A stretch of DNA of 64,000 nucleotides from Maribellus maritimus (GCF_022267315.1 NZ_JAIKLE010000013.1:62001-126000), one strand, 5' to 3'; positions 28,663 to 38,202 are shown, counted from the stretch's first letter. A program made the numbers and translations. The notes: generated by a model not told the origin, from the letters alone.

Positions 28663-30408
28663 CTATTCCCAATTGGGATTTTGGGTCAAATTTGAGTTCA
28701 ATAAAAGCTCAGTTATGGGTAACGGGTACAAATAATCTTTGCTCTCATCAAATTTCCTGTCGTTTATTTCGGGCTGCGGATTAATTAAATTATTTTCATC
28801 AAGAACAATATCTTCACCTAATTTCAGGAACAAAGTGCCTTCGGGTTTTGAAGCGGGCTCTTCAGTATAAATAACAACATCAATATCGCCGTCATTCTCC
28901 AAATCGTACGAACCCGGACCGGGGAAATACATACCACGGAAATCCTGCACAATCTTCTGTCCTTCTTTCCAGCGCATCAAATCATACCAACGGAAATTTT
29001 CCATAAACAACTCAATTCTTCTTTCACGCCTGATTTCCAGAACGATTCCTTTATTGCTACCTCCAACATTTACATATTGTGCAGCAAGAAAATTGTCAGG
29101 ATTTGCATTGGCTTCCGCCAGCGACATATGAGGCATATTCACCCTGTCTCTTAATTTGTTAACCGAAATATCGAGATCGTTTTGGGTTAAAGTACCAAGT
29201 TCTGCTTTTGCTTCTGCATAATTTAACAACACTTCTGCAAAACGAAACAAAGGTAGATCGTTGATACCGGTATCGTATGAATCATACACTGTTTCATTTA
29301 CATATTTAATCAATTGATATCCTGTTATGGTTGCTGCCAGATCGGGAGGAAGGGTTTGGCTTGTTCCCAGCCGGGTGTAACCAGGTGTGCGAATAGTCTG
29401 AGTAAGTCGTAAATCCCTGCTTTTCACTTCCTCCGTAAATTCAATTTTATTATAATCTGCCTTGTCAGTAAACCGCGATCCGTCTGTCATCAGATAACTA
29501 TTTACCAAATCCTTTGGCATGCCAGGCATTCCGTAAGAAGACGTTATGGTATAATAATTCACATTATGATCAATACTTTGTTCACCAGAAAACTGACGGG
29601 CCAGAATAATTTCTTCACCAATTGCATCGTGCGCTGTGAATAGATCCCTGTAGTCTACTTCAGGATTCCCTGTGCTGTAAATATTATAGGTACCCGAATT
29701 CATCAACTCTTCCGACGCATTGACACAGGCATTTAAAAACTTCTCGTAGCCCTCGATACCATGATATTTACGAAAAGTTCCTTCAAACAAACCAATTCTC
29801 GATTTTAGCGCCAGCGCAGTCCATTTTGTTACAGTGTAAACAGATGTGTTATTATTCATGTTTGTAATAGCATAATCAATATCCGTTAAAACATTATCCA
29901 TAACCAGCGTTCTTGAATCTCTTGCCTTTTGCAGTGCTTCTTCATCATCCGGTTCGATTACTCCTTCATACCACGGAACATCGCCAAAACGTTTTACTTT
30001 TTCAAAATAAAAATATGCCCTGAAGAATTTTGCGACTCCGCTATAATGTTTTCTGGCGCTTTCGTCGATACATTTTTCATAATTTGCCAAAAAGAAATTA
30101 ATATCACGTAAATCATCCCAGTTCCAACCCGCATCACCGGCGCTGGTGGGCACAACACGACTTCCCCTTACCAAATCGGACGGTGAATAGAGTATGATGT
30201 TATCCGAATTAGCATCTCCGTCATATATGGAAATTTCGGGAAACATAAAATAGAATGCATTGGTGTATAGTTCAAGGTCGCTCGCTTTTTGAAAAAACAC
30301 ATCAGAAGAAACCTCAGACAGAGGACTCCTGTCTAAATAGTCATCATCGCAGGATATTACAACAAACAAAAATGCGAATAGGGTATACTTAATAATATTT
30401 GTTTTCAT
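28663..30408 (-). CDS. susD: SusD/RagB-family nutrient-binding lipoprotein
   Basis: A 581-residue outer-membrane lipoprotein, the glycan-binding lid of a SusCD importer. The lipobox ends in Ile-Ser-Cys (Cys20), then the family start DDDYLDRSPLSEVSSDVFFQ. TPR-like helices follow, and the C-terminal RagB signature is present: EVLLNYAEAKAELG, IRRERRIELFMENFRWYDLMRW, and a terminal YLYPLPITELLLNSNL segment. It lies 27 bases downstream of the susC gene in the same operon and is followed by a terminator. The ligand cannot be read from sequence. Context suggests a sulfated or galactose-rich glycan, which is inference. Confidence 0.95.
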   Translation of the reverse strand: MKTNIIKYTLFAFLFVVISCDDDYLDRSPLSEVSSDVFFQKASDLELYTNAFYFMFPEISIYDGDANSDNIILYSPSDLVRGSRVVPTSAGDAGWNWDDLRDINFFLANYEKCIDESARKHYSGVAKFFRAYFYFEKVKRFGDVPWYEGVIEPDDEEALQKARDSRTLVMDNVLTDIDYAITNMNNNTSVYTVTKWTALALKSRIGLFEGTFRKYHGIEGYEKFLNACVNASEELMNSGTYNIYSTGNPEVDYRDLFTAHDAIGEEIILARQFSGEQSIDHNVNYYTITSSYGMPGMPKDLVNSYLMTDGSRFTDKADYNKIEFTEEVKSRDLRLTQTIRTPGYTRLGTSQTLPPDLAATITGYQLIKYVNETVYDSYDTGINDLPLFRFAEVLLNYAEAKAELGTLTQNDLDISVNKLRDRVNMPHMSLAEANANPDNFLAAQYVNVGGSNKGIVLEIRRERRIELFMENFRWYDLMRWKEGQKIVQDFRGMYFPGPGSYDLENDGDIDVVIYTEEPASKPEGTLFLKLGEDIVLDENNLINPQPEINDRKFDESKDYLYPLPITELLLNSNLTQNPNWE

Positions 30409-30435
30409 TTTTTTCTTTTTCGTTACAGAAATAAA

Positions 30436-33400
30436 TTATAGTGTAATTGATAATCCCATTGAATACACTTTGCTAAAGGGATACGTTTGAGCTGTGCTGG
30501 TTGCAGAAGCCTGTTCCGGATCAATGTAATCAGTCAGTTTTGAAAATGTTAACAAGTTTTCTCCACTGAAATAGACTTTTAACTTCTGAATAGAAACCTT
30601 TTGGGTTAATTTTGACGGAATGGTATAACTAACGGTAAGGTTTTTCAACCTCAGATAACTGATATCCTGCAGGTAACGATCGTTAACCGCTCCCATCTGA
30701 CGGTTTGACCCCAGAGCACCGTAACCTCTGTACACCGAGGGGAAATATGCGTCTTTATTATCTTCAGACCAAACTTCCTTTCCCAAATCTTTTCGTATAA
30801 AAGAAACATAAGGACGGGCATAAGGTCCCCAAAAAATTCGGGAATCTGTACTCGGATACCAATCCTGTTTTCCTACGCCCTGCATGGTCAAAGAAAGGTT
30901 AATATTATTCCAGTCGGCGTTGAAAACAAAACTGTAAGGGAATTGAATGGAAAAATTTCCTATAATTTTCATATCTCCTGGGTTTTCCAAAGTATATTCA
31001 CCGTTGCTGATTTCTTTATCGCCATCCAAATCCACGTATTTCATATCGCCGCCAAGAAGCTTTCCATACTCACCCGGAGATGCCTGAATACTACTGTTCA
31101 CCCGGGTTTGGTCAACATCATAGACCGCTGCCTCTTCGTCCGACTGAAAAAGTCCGTCAATGGTATACCCCCAAATTTCGCCGATGGTTTGGCCAACATA
31201 ATAGTCTCCCAGGTAGTTGTTCGGATTATCGAAACGTGTTATTTCTGATTTACTGTTTGATAACACTCCCGTTAAATCAATACGAAGTGGTTTACCTGCC
31301 AGATTAAAACTTTCGTGAAAAGACAAGGTAATTTCAAAACCTTTCGTACTTAAGTCGGCTGCATTCTCTTTAGGAGATCCAGTTCCAATTACAGCCGGAA
31401 GTGTTTTCCCCTTTGTTAACATCCCTGTTGTTTGTCTTTCAAACCAGTCAAAATTCAGGGCAAATCTGTTGCGCCAAAAAGCCATGTCAAATCCAAAGTC
31501 TATTGTATTTACTGTTTCCCAGGTAATGTCAAGCGGATTTAGCCCCGGAGGTGTAATGTAATTTACTCTCTGTCCATCAACAATATACGAATCAGACGTC
31601 CCCTGGCTCATTGTAGGGGAATAGTCGTATGCCCCTACTTCCTGATTTCCCAGGGAACCGTAGGATGCTCTCAATTTAAATTCGTTCACATAATCTTTTA
31701 TTCCCTGAAAGAAATTCTCGTTACTGGCATACCAGCCTACAGAAGCAGAAGGGAAAAATCCCCAGCGAAAGTCTTCGGGAAATCTCGATGTTCCATCATA
31801 CCGACCATTTAGCTCAAGAAGATATTTCCTGTCGAAGTTATAATTAAGCCGGTAAAAAAATCCTCTTACAGCCCAGTCTGTTAAGGTTCCGTAAGCTTCC
31901 GGGTCTGACGTTCCCAATGTCAGTGCATTTAAATCGTCGGAGATTAAGTTTTTCTTCCTTGCATCAATAGTTTTATATAGTTTATCTTCCTGGTTAAATC
32001 CGACCATACCCTTTAAACTATGTTTTTCTTTCTCTAAAGAATAGGTTCCGTATAAATTAATTGCGTGAAACTCGTCATGATCGATCACTTCCCGGTAGCT
32101 ATCGTTTCCAAGGTAGGAAATCTCATCAGGGTATATCGCCCAGGGAGATTTAACTGTTCGTGTATATGTGTTGGAGAAATCGAGTTTTGCAGTATAATCA
32201 AAATGGATATCGAAATTCTTCAGAGGTTTCACATTTGCACCAATGGTATTTACCAGTTGATTAAATTTTGTTTCCCTAAAAGTTTTTCCATAATACAATT
32301 GAGACCAAAGACCGTCTCCAATGGTATAATTATTTAGCTCGGTCCTGTAAGTCGCAGTCCCGTCAGGATTTTTCGGGAGGTAACTTGGCAGGGCATGTAC
32401 CCATATATAAGATCCCCATGGCTCTGCCCAACCGTTATGCGAACCACCATGTTCGATATTCGAATTATTGTTGTACTGCAAATTGCCAAACAGTGTCAGC
32501 CAATCTTTTACATCAATTTCAATTTTTCCCCTGATGTTATGTGATTTGAATTCATCATCCTGAATTTTCAGAATCCCTTTCGAATCGTAAACACGCCCGG
32601 ATAATAAGCCCCTTACTTTTTCACTTCCTCCAATCACCGAAAAATTATGGTTTTGGGAAGGTCGCCAGTTTCTGAATGTAGTATGATACCAATCTGTATT
32701 TCCATAATAAATATACTGGTCCTGACCCTTTCTGTTCTCAACTACATAATCGGGTAAAGACGGGTCTTCAGAACGCTTTTTCAACTCTTCATAGTCTTTT
32801 TCGCTATATCCGGTATAAGTACGCCCGACTCTTCCTCTAAACGACTCATCAACCAACATAATAGTCTCATAAGGGTCTGTCATAAAATTGGTATTTGTGG
32901 TTGGAGTTGACCAGGAAAAGTTATTGTCGTAATTTACACGAACGGTTCCTTCTTTTGCATTTTTTGTTGTTACCAGTATAACACCAAAAGCTCCTCTCGA
33001 ACCATAAATAGCGGATGCTGCAGCATCTTTCAACACAGTTACCGACTCAACGTCTCTGGGATTAATTACATCGATGTCTCCTTCAATACCGTCAATTAAA
33101 ACCAACGGACTTCCTCCGTTAATGGATGTAAAACCACGAATATTTATACTTGTTGACACATTGTCTCTTCCACTCGACCGCGTAAGTGTCAAACCGGGCA
33201 TTGTTCCCTGGAGACTTTGAGAAAAGCTCGAAACGGGTCGGCTTTCAAGTTGTTCGGCATCGATTTGTGTTACGGCACCGGTAAGGTTAGCTTTTTTTTG
33301 CGTTCCGTAACCAACGGCAACAACCTCTTCCAAACCAATAACATCGTCTTCAAGAACTACGTTGAGTAATTGCTGATCTTTCACTTCAAGCTCCAATGTT

Positions 33401-33780
33401 TTCATTCCCATAAAAGAAAAAACAAGAACCTGATCTTCACCAGAAACTTCGATAGTAAAATTACCATTAATATCGGTAGTTACTCCGGTAGTAGTTCCTT
33501 TTAAAAAAATAGAAACTCCCGGCAGGGGCACACCGCTTTCATCTGTGACCTTACCGGAAACAGTATAATTTTGTTGGGTTCCGGTCATTTCCCTAATCAA
33601 AGGATTTTCCTTTTTAATCTCTTTTTTAGAGAGTAACTCAGCGTTTTGCGATAACGACTCAGCAAATAGTCCAGAGACGGACATTAAAAAAAACAAAACG
33701 CTAAAACTTGAAATTCGTAGAAAGTAAACCAACCTGTACATATGAACACATAGTGGTTCATTAATGAACTTTTTTTTCAT
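30436..33780 (-). CDS. susC: SusC/RagA-family TonB-dependent outer-membrane transporter
   Basis: A 1114-residue importer. A long signal region ends near residue 40. There is no STN domain, so it does not look like an anti-sigma-linked receptor. Then come a CarboxypepD_reg-like domain (about 73-155), the plug domain with the SusC motifs AVGYGTQKKANLTGAV, NIRGFTSINGGSPLVLIDG and TVLKDAAASAIYGSRGAFGV, and a 22-strand barrel ending with an aromatic-rich C-terminus. It forms an operon with susD. The 5' region carries an unusual hairpin with flanking direct repeats on the opposite strand. No HTCS, ECF sigma factor or other PUL regulator is nearby. Confidence 0.96.
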   Translation of the reverse strand: MKKKFINEPLCVHMYRLVYFLRISSFSVLFFLMSVSGLFAESLSQNAELLSKKEIKKENPLIREMTGTQQNYTVSGKVTDESGVPLPGVSIFLKGTTTGVTTDINGNFTIEVSGEDQVLVFSFMGMKTLELEVKDQQLLNVVLEDDVIGLEEVVAVGYGTQKKANLTGAVTQIDAEQLESRPVSSFSQSLQGTMPGLTLTRSSGRDNVSTSINIRGFTSINGGSPLVLIDGIEGDIDVINPRDVESVTVLKDAAASAIYGSRGAFGVILVTTKNAKEGTVRVNYDNNFSWSTPTTNTNFMTDPYETIMLVDESFRGRVGRTYTGYSEKDYEELKKRSEDPSLPDYVVENRKGQDQYIYYGNTDWYHTTFRNWRPSQNHNFSVIGGSEKVRGLLSGRVYDSKGILKIQDDEFKSHNIRGKIEIDVKDWLTLFGNLQYNNNSNIEHGGSHNGWAEPWGSYIWVHALPSYLPKNPDGTATYRTELNNYTIGDGLWSQLYYGKTFRETKFNQLVNTIGANVKPLKNFDIHFDYTAKLDFSNTYTRTVKSPWAIYPDEISYLGNDSYREVIDHDEFHAINLYGTYSLEKEKHSLKGMVGFNQEDKLYKTIDARKKNLISDDLNALTLGTSDPEAYGTLTDWAVRGFFYRLNYNFDRKYLLELNGRYDGTSRFPEDFRWGFFPSASVGWYASNENFFQGIKDYVNEFKLRASYGSLGNQEVGAYDYSPTMSQGTSDSYIVDGQRVNYITPPGLNPLDITWETVNTIDFGFDMAFWRNRFALNFDWFERQTTGMLTKGKTLPAVIGTGSPKENAADLSTKGFEITLSFHESFNLAGKPLRIDLTGVLSNSKSEITRFDNPNNYLGDYYVGQTIGEIWGYTIDGLFQSDEEAAVYDVDQTRVNSSIQASPGEYGKLLGGDMKYVDLDGDKEISNGEYTLENPGDMKIIGNFSIQFPYSFVFNADWNNINLSLTMQGVGKQDWYPSTDSRIFWGPYARPYVSFIRKDLGKEVWSEDNKDAYFPSVYRGYGALGSNRQMGAVNDRYLQDISYLRLKNLTVSYTIPSKLTQKVSIQKLKVYFSGENLLTFSKLTDYIDPEQASATSTAQTYPFSKVYSMGLSITL

Positions 33781-33793
33781 AAATTTGAATTTT

Positions 33794-33862
33794 GATAATA
33801 ATATTTCATAAATGTTTTTATCTCTTTGCCGGGCGATGTAGCAGCATCTTCCGGCATTTTTT
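33794..33862 (+). ncRNA. candidate cis-antisense small RNA in the susC leader
   Basis: A plus-strand unit opposite the susC 5' leader. TAAATTTG at 33780-33787 matches the -7 consensus TAnnTTTG exactly, with no clear -33. At 33827-33856 a hairpin (6-bp TGCCGG / CCGGCA, a small internal loop, then GATG / CATC with a 6-base loop) is followed by six T, ending at 33862. This predicts an RNA of roughly 70 bases, beginning just upstream of the susC start codon and antisense to its leader. Antisense RNAs of this kind (DonS type) are known at Bacteroides PULs. The call is inference. Confidence 0.35.
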
Positions 33863-33869
33863 ATCTCTT
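33815..33869. repeat. 12-base direct repeats flanking a hairpin
   Basis: TTTTTATCTCTT occurs at 33815-33826 and again at 33858-33869, on each side of the 30-base palindromic segment 33827-33856. An ATTTCATA also precedes the first copy and follows the second. The symmetry resembles a tiny duplicated or inserted palindrome. Confidence 0.6.
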
Positions 33870-34335
33870 ATTTCATAGGCATTTTTTTAGTTATTATTTT
33901 GTTCGACTGCTTATTCTTTTAAATTTTTGATAAACCTTTATAGTCTTGTTTTATAAATGTGATTAAAAAACAACATATAATCACTGGCTACACAAACATT
34001 CACTACAGCAAAAACTTGTTAATCAACCAGATTAGCAATATTCATAAGATTTTCTTTATTGATTTAATTGGCAGGCCAAAGAAAAATGAATTGTATCTGA
34101 AAAATATTTCTAAACAATTAATCTTTTATTAAGTAAAATAAATTCCTCTCAGAAAATAGGTTCAAACGGAGAAGATTGGTTTGAATATCAGAATTTTAAA
34201 AAAATCTCTTTGTAATTCATCACAGCTACTTAACAGCAAACATTTTTAACTAAAATTAACGGTAAGTTAAATAACAATTTTTCTTTCGCAATTCAAAAAT
34301 GTTTTACCTTAAGCATTCTGTAAAAACAAAATAAA

Positions 34336-34752
34336 ATGAAAAAAGTAACTGGCATTGGCGGAATCTTTTTTAAAACCCGGGATCCAGAAAAAATGAAAGA
34401 GTGGTACAATAAAAATCTGGGCCTGGTTACCAATGAATATGGTTCAGTTTTTGAATTCAGGAGTTCTGATGAGCCGGAGAAAAAAGGTTATTCTGTTTGG
34501 AGCCCTTTCTCCATCGATACAGATTATTTTCAGCCTTCGGAAAAGGAATTTATGATAAACTATCGTGTAGAAAATATTGAAAAGCTGGTTGAAGAATTGC
34601 GCAAGTCCGGCGTTACAATTTTAGATGAAATAGAATCGTATGAATATGGAAAATTTGTTCACATTCTTGATCCGGAAGAAAATAAAATAGAACTTTGGGA
34701 ACCGGTTGACGACTCGTTTACTCAAATGTACGAAGGAAAAACAACGAAATGA
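34336..34752 (+). CDS. VOC-family glyoxalase-like protein
   Basis: A 138-residue cytoplasmic protein with one vicinal-oxygen-chelate domain. It starts with TGIGGIFFKTRDPEKMKEWY, has a second module with FMINYRVENIEKLVEELRKSG, and ends with FVHILDPEENKIELWEP, whose Glu is a common metal ligand. Members act as lactoylglutathione lyases, dioxygenases, or resistance proteins. The reaction here is unknown. It lies 200 bases before the GH110-like gene on the same strand, but separate transcription is likely. It differs from the exported VOC protein at 15769 by having no signal peptide. Confidence 0.87.
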   Translation: MKKVTGIGGIFFKTRDPEKMKEWYNKNLGLVTNEYGSVFEFRSSDEPEKKGYSVWSPFSIDTDYFQPSEKEFMINYRVENIEKLVEELRKSGVTILDEIESYEYGKFVHILDPEENKIELWEPVDDSFTQMYEGKTTK

Positions 34753-34951
34753 TTATTTCAAATTTTGTTTCGTAAATTTATCCAAACCAGCTGTTCTTGT
34801 GTTATCAATTTCAACAACAGAAAAAAAGTTAGCATCCAGGCGCGCTTTAAATATATCCCATTTTAGAGTTACCAGCACTTTTATTCATTCAAAGCAGATA
34901 CACATAAATCAAACTCTTTTTTTAACTTTCGCATAAAATAATTTACAAGCA

Positions 34952-36841
34952 ATGAAGCTGACCTTATCTTTTTTTCTCATTTACCTGTCTGCGTATTTTG
35001 TACAAAGTTTTTTAATCCCTCAAAATAAAATTAACCAACGCCACACGGCTTTAAACGATACGGTTTTTTATCATGTCGACTACCTGGGATTACCCTTAAA
35101 AGGAAAAGAAAACTGTATCTCACTGACCAACAAAGTCTTAAATGACATTAGAGGAGAATTTCCAAAGATATTGGTTTTTAAACCCGGCACGTATCATTTT
35201 TACCCTGAAGGTTGTGAACAACGAAATTATTTTGAATCGAACACTACCGATATAAACCCACGAATTTGCGCTTTTCTTTTTGAAGGAGCCAAAAATCTGG
35301 TTGTTGAAGGAAATGGCAGCAATTTTATATTTCACGGACAAATGCAGCCCTTTACCTTTGACAACTGTGAGAATATTACATTAAAAAATATTCAAATCGA
35401 CTGGGAAAATCCCTTGACAGCCCAGGTTGAAGTAGCCGAAACAGGTGAAAAATTTATTGATTTAAACATCAACCAAAAAGAATATTCATATAAAATAACC
35501 GACGGTAAAATTTTTTTTAATGGCGAAGACTGGGAGGAACAATGGAAAGGAACCATGGAGTTTGACCGTGAAGGTCGGTATGTTGTTCCACAAACAGGCG
35601 ATTGGGGCTGCCTGGGTAAAAACTGGCAAAACTACGAGGCCAAAAGTATCATCCCCGGTCTGATTCGATTAGAGAATAATTTTGAAAGAAAACCAAAGGT
35701 TGGAAATTATTTGGTGATGCGGCACAGCGAAAGGCTTCATTCGGGAATTTTTATTCAGAACTCAAAAAATATAAACATAAAAAATGTAACATTATATCAT
35801 GCCACCGGGCTGGGAATTCTGGCACAATTTAGTGAGAATCTTACTTTTGACAAATACAAAGCCATTCCCAATGCAGCCAAAAACCGCTATTTTGGGGGTG
35901 GAGATGATGGTTTACAGGTTTCAAACTGTAAGGGACAAATAACCGTTAGTAACTGCGAATTTGCAGGTTTAATGGACGACCCGATAAATGTTCATGGAAC
36001 CAGTGTTCAGGTTATTGAAATTTTGCCGGATAAAAAGATAAGATGTAAGTTTATGCACCACCAAAGTGAAGGATTACAATGGGGACATGCCGGAGACAAA
36101 ATCGGATTTATAGAAAACACTTCGATGAATACTTTTGCTTTTGGTGAAGCTGAAAGTTTTAAACCAACAAACCGACAGGAATTTATTTTAACTTTAAAAG
36201 AGGAGCTGCCTCAAAACCTTGAAACAGGAGACGCGCTTGAAAACCTAACGTGGGTGTCGGATTTGACCGTTCAGAATTCTCACTTTAAAAGCTGCAGGGC
36301 TCGTGGAATACTGGTTTCCACGCCGGGAAAAGTAATGATAGAAAACAACACCTTTGAATCGAGCGGAAGTGCAATTCTGATTGCAGGTGATGCCAACAAT
36401 TGGTTTGAATCAGGCGCTGTAAAAGATGTAACCATCCGAAATAATACCTTCACGGAGCTGTGTAACACAAGTTCTTATCAATTTTGCGAAGGTATTATCT
36501 CTATATATCCGGAAATTCCTGAATTAAATAAAAACACACCCTTTTTTCACAAAAACATCCGAATTACAGGGAACAAATTTAATCCTTTCGATTATCCCGT
36601 TGTTTTTGCCAGATCAGTTGACGGACTTTCATTTAGCAAGAATACCATAAAAAGAAGTAAAAAATATGCTCCTTATCACCAGCGCAAATACACTTTTACA
36701 TTTGAAGCATGCAAAAATATCATCATAAATGAGAATAATTATATTGGTGATGTATTGGGGAAAAACATACTTTTGAATCAAACTAATTTTTCCGAGATTG
36801 AGGTTCAGATTCAGGAAAATCTAAAAATTGAAACATTATGA
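34952..36841 (+). CDS. GH110-like alpha-1,3-galactosidase (parallel beta-helix)
   Basis: A 629-residue protein with a signal-like hydrophobic N-terminus (1-21) and a right-handed beta-helix fold. It resembles GH110 exo-alpha-1,3-galactosidases. IRLENNF, HSGIFIQNSKNINIKNVTLYH and GILAQFSENLTF match the conserved core. The catalytic-type Asp319 and the pair Asp342-Asp343 (MDDPINVHG) keep the spacing of 23 residues I recall for characterised GH110 enzymes. Those enzymes release alpha-1,3-linked galactose from blood-group B or carrageenan-type glycans. A plain pectate-lyase-like beta-helix is the alternative. The stop codon overlaps the next ATG (ATGA), so the two genes are coupled. Confidence 0.75.
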   Translation: MKLTLSFFLIYLSAYFVQSFLIPQNKINQRHTALNDTVFYHVDYLGLPLKGKENCISLTNKVLNDIRGEFPKILVFKPGTYHFYPEGCEQRNYFESNTTDINPRICAFLFEGAKNLVVEGNGSNFIFHGQMQPFTFDNCENITLKNIQIDWENPLTAQVEVAETGEKFIDLNINQKEYSYKITDGKIFFNGEDWEEQWKGTMEFDREGRYVVPQTGDWGCLGKNWQNYEAKSIIPGLIRLENNFERKPKVGNYLVMRHSERLHSGIFIQNSKNINIKNVTLYHATGLGILAQFSENLTFDKYKAIPNAAKNRYFGGGDDGLQVSNCKGQITVSNCEFAGLMDDPINVHGTSVQVIEILPDKKIRCKFMHHQSEGLQWGHAGDKIGFIENTSMNTFAFGEAESFKPTNRQEFILTLKEELPQNLETGDALENLTWVSDLTVQNSHFKSCRARGILVSTPGKVMIENNTFESSGSAILIAGDANNWFESGAVKDVTIRNNTFTELCNTSSYQFCEGIISIYPEIPELNKNTPFFHKNIRITGNKFNPFDYPVVFARSVDGLSFSKNTIKRSKKYAPYHQRKYTFTFEACKNIIINENNYIGDVLGKNILLNQTNFSEIEVQIQENLKIETL

Positions 36842-38193
36842 AATGGTTTAAAATAGTTTTTATTGGATGTATTTTTGTTTTCCATGGTCGGGTTAATGCA
36901 CAGGAGCAACCATCCACCAACAATGCAACTGTTTTTCCTGACAGAGTTATGCTCAGCATTTCTGGAAACCCGGCAAGTGAGAGAGCTGTAAGCTGGCGGA
37001 CAAGCGCCGGTGTCGCAGTTAGCTTAGGACAAATTGCTAAAGCAAGTGAAGGGCCTTTCTTTTCTGAAAACATAGCTACGGTCAATGGTACTTCGTCATT
37101 TTGGGAAGAAGGAGATGCTTCCGCTTTGGGGCACAAAGTTGTATTTGACAACCTGAGTCCGAATACCACCTACACTTACCGTGTTGGAAATGGTGACAAC
37201 TGGAGCGAATGGTTTCAGTTTACCACTTCGTCGGCAAATACAGAACCGTTTCATTTTTTATATCTGGGCGATTTCCAGACGGATATCAAACAACATTGCT
37301 CCCGTCTTATCAGACAGGCATATACCCATTTTCCCAATGCCGAGTTTATATTAATGGCAGGTGATTTGGTCAGCCGAAGCAATGAAGATTACTGGAATGA
37401 ATTTTTTTATGCCGGAGACTGGATTTACGGAACAATTCCTACGATGGCTACACCCGGCAACCATGAATATCACTCCGAGAATGATATGCGGGTATTTTCA
37501 AAACACTGGAACCAAATTTTTGTAAATCCTTCAAACGGGCCGGAGGGTATTAAAAACAGATCATTTTATATTGATTACCAGGGCGTACGGTTTGTATCAT
37601 TTGACTCTCCCGTAACCGGATATTATGATAATGCCAGGATAAATACAGAAAAATGGCTTCACGAAGTACTGGCAAATAATCCCAATAAATGGACGGTAGT
37701 TTTTACGCACTATCCGGTTTATTCCTGTTCTCAGGGAAGAGATAGCGAAGATTACCGAAAAGTTATCCAGCCTATTCTGGAAAAATATGGTGTTGATTTG
37801 GTTTTGCAGGGACACGATCACACTTACTGTCGCGGACAAAACCTGGAAAATATTGGAGAAAATTGTATAAATCCTCCCATGTACATGGTATCAGTAGCTG
37901 GCCCTAAAATGTATGGCTTGAACGTTGAGCGATGGAGTGAAAGAGCAGGGTCGCAGATACAATTGTACCAGAATGTTTCAGTTGATGAAAATAAATTGAA
38001 GGTTGATGTTTATACTGTAACCGGAGAGTTGTATGATTCATTTAGCCTTGAAAAAAATAAAAAAGGCATAAACAAAGTCATCGAATCACCTGAAATAAAC
38101 AAAATAAGAGAGCTTACCCAGATTCCCGAAAATGCAAAACACCGCTACACCGAGGAAGAAAAAAATTTATATAGGGAACGTTTTGAAGAGTAA
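36838..38193 (+). CDS. secreted PAP-like metallophosphoesterase with N-terminal FN3-type domain
   Basis: A 451-residue exported protein with a signal peptide to about residue 21. A beta-sandwich like purple acid phosphatase (about 30-132) precedes a metallophosphoesterase domain with ligands Asp145 (LGDFQ), Asp176 (AGDLV), Asn208 and His209 (GNHE), His291 (FTHYP), and His326 and His328 (GHDH). The Tyr ligand expected at GDxxY is Ser179, so the purple di-iron centre is unlikely. It starts within the stop codon of the GH110-like gene, so the two are translated together. The substrate is unknown, perhaps a phosphate ester on the same glycan. Confidence 0.87.
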   Translation: MKWFKIVFIGCIFVFHGRVNAQEQPSTNNATVFPDRVMLSISGNPASERAVSWRTSAGVAVSLGQIAKASEGPFFSENIATVNGTSSFWEEGDASALGHKVVFDNLSPNTTYTYRVGNGDNWSEWFQFTTSSANTEPFHFLYLGDFQTDIKQHCSRLIRQAYTHFPNAEFILMAGDLVSRSNEDYWNEFFYAGDWIYGTIPTMATPGNHEYHSENDMRVFSKHWNQIFVNPSNGPEGIKNRSFYIDYQGVRFVSFDSPVTGYYDNARINTEKWLHEVLANNPNKWTVVFTHYPVYSCSQGRDSEDYRKVIQPILEKYGVDLVLQGHDHTYCRGQNLENIGENCINPPMYMVSVAGPKMYGLNVERWSERAGSQIQLYQNVSVDENKLKVDVYTVTGELYDSFSLEKNKKGINKVIESPEINKIRELTQIPENAKHRYTEEEKNLYRERFEE

Positions 38194-38202
38194 TCGGTTT
38201 TA

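Larger units (their letters stand above)
33781..34335. other. intergenic region upstream of susC
   Basis: About 555 AT-rich bases between susC and the VOC gene. The first 90 hold a hairpin, direct repeats and a possible antisense RNA gene, listed separately. From 33870 on I see no gene, RNA or repeat, and no clear TAnnTTTG promoter for susC on the minus strand. Confidence 0.6.

Noticed and set aside
31080-32337. Open frames antisense to susC
   Set aside because: Shadows of the long susC gene with no start context or protein-like features.
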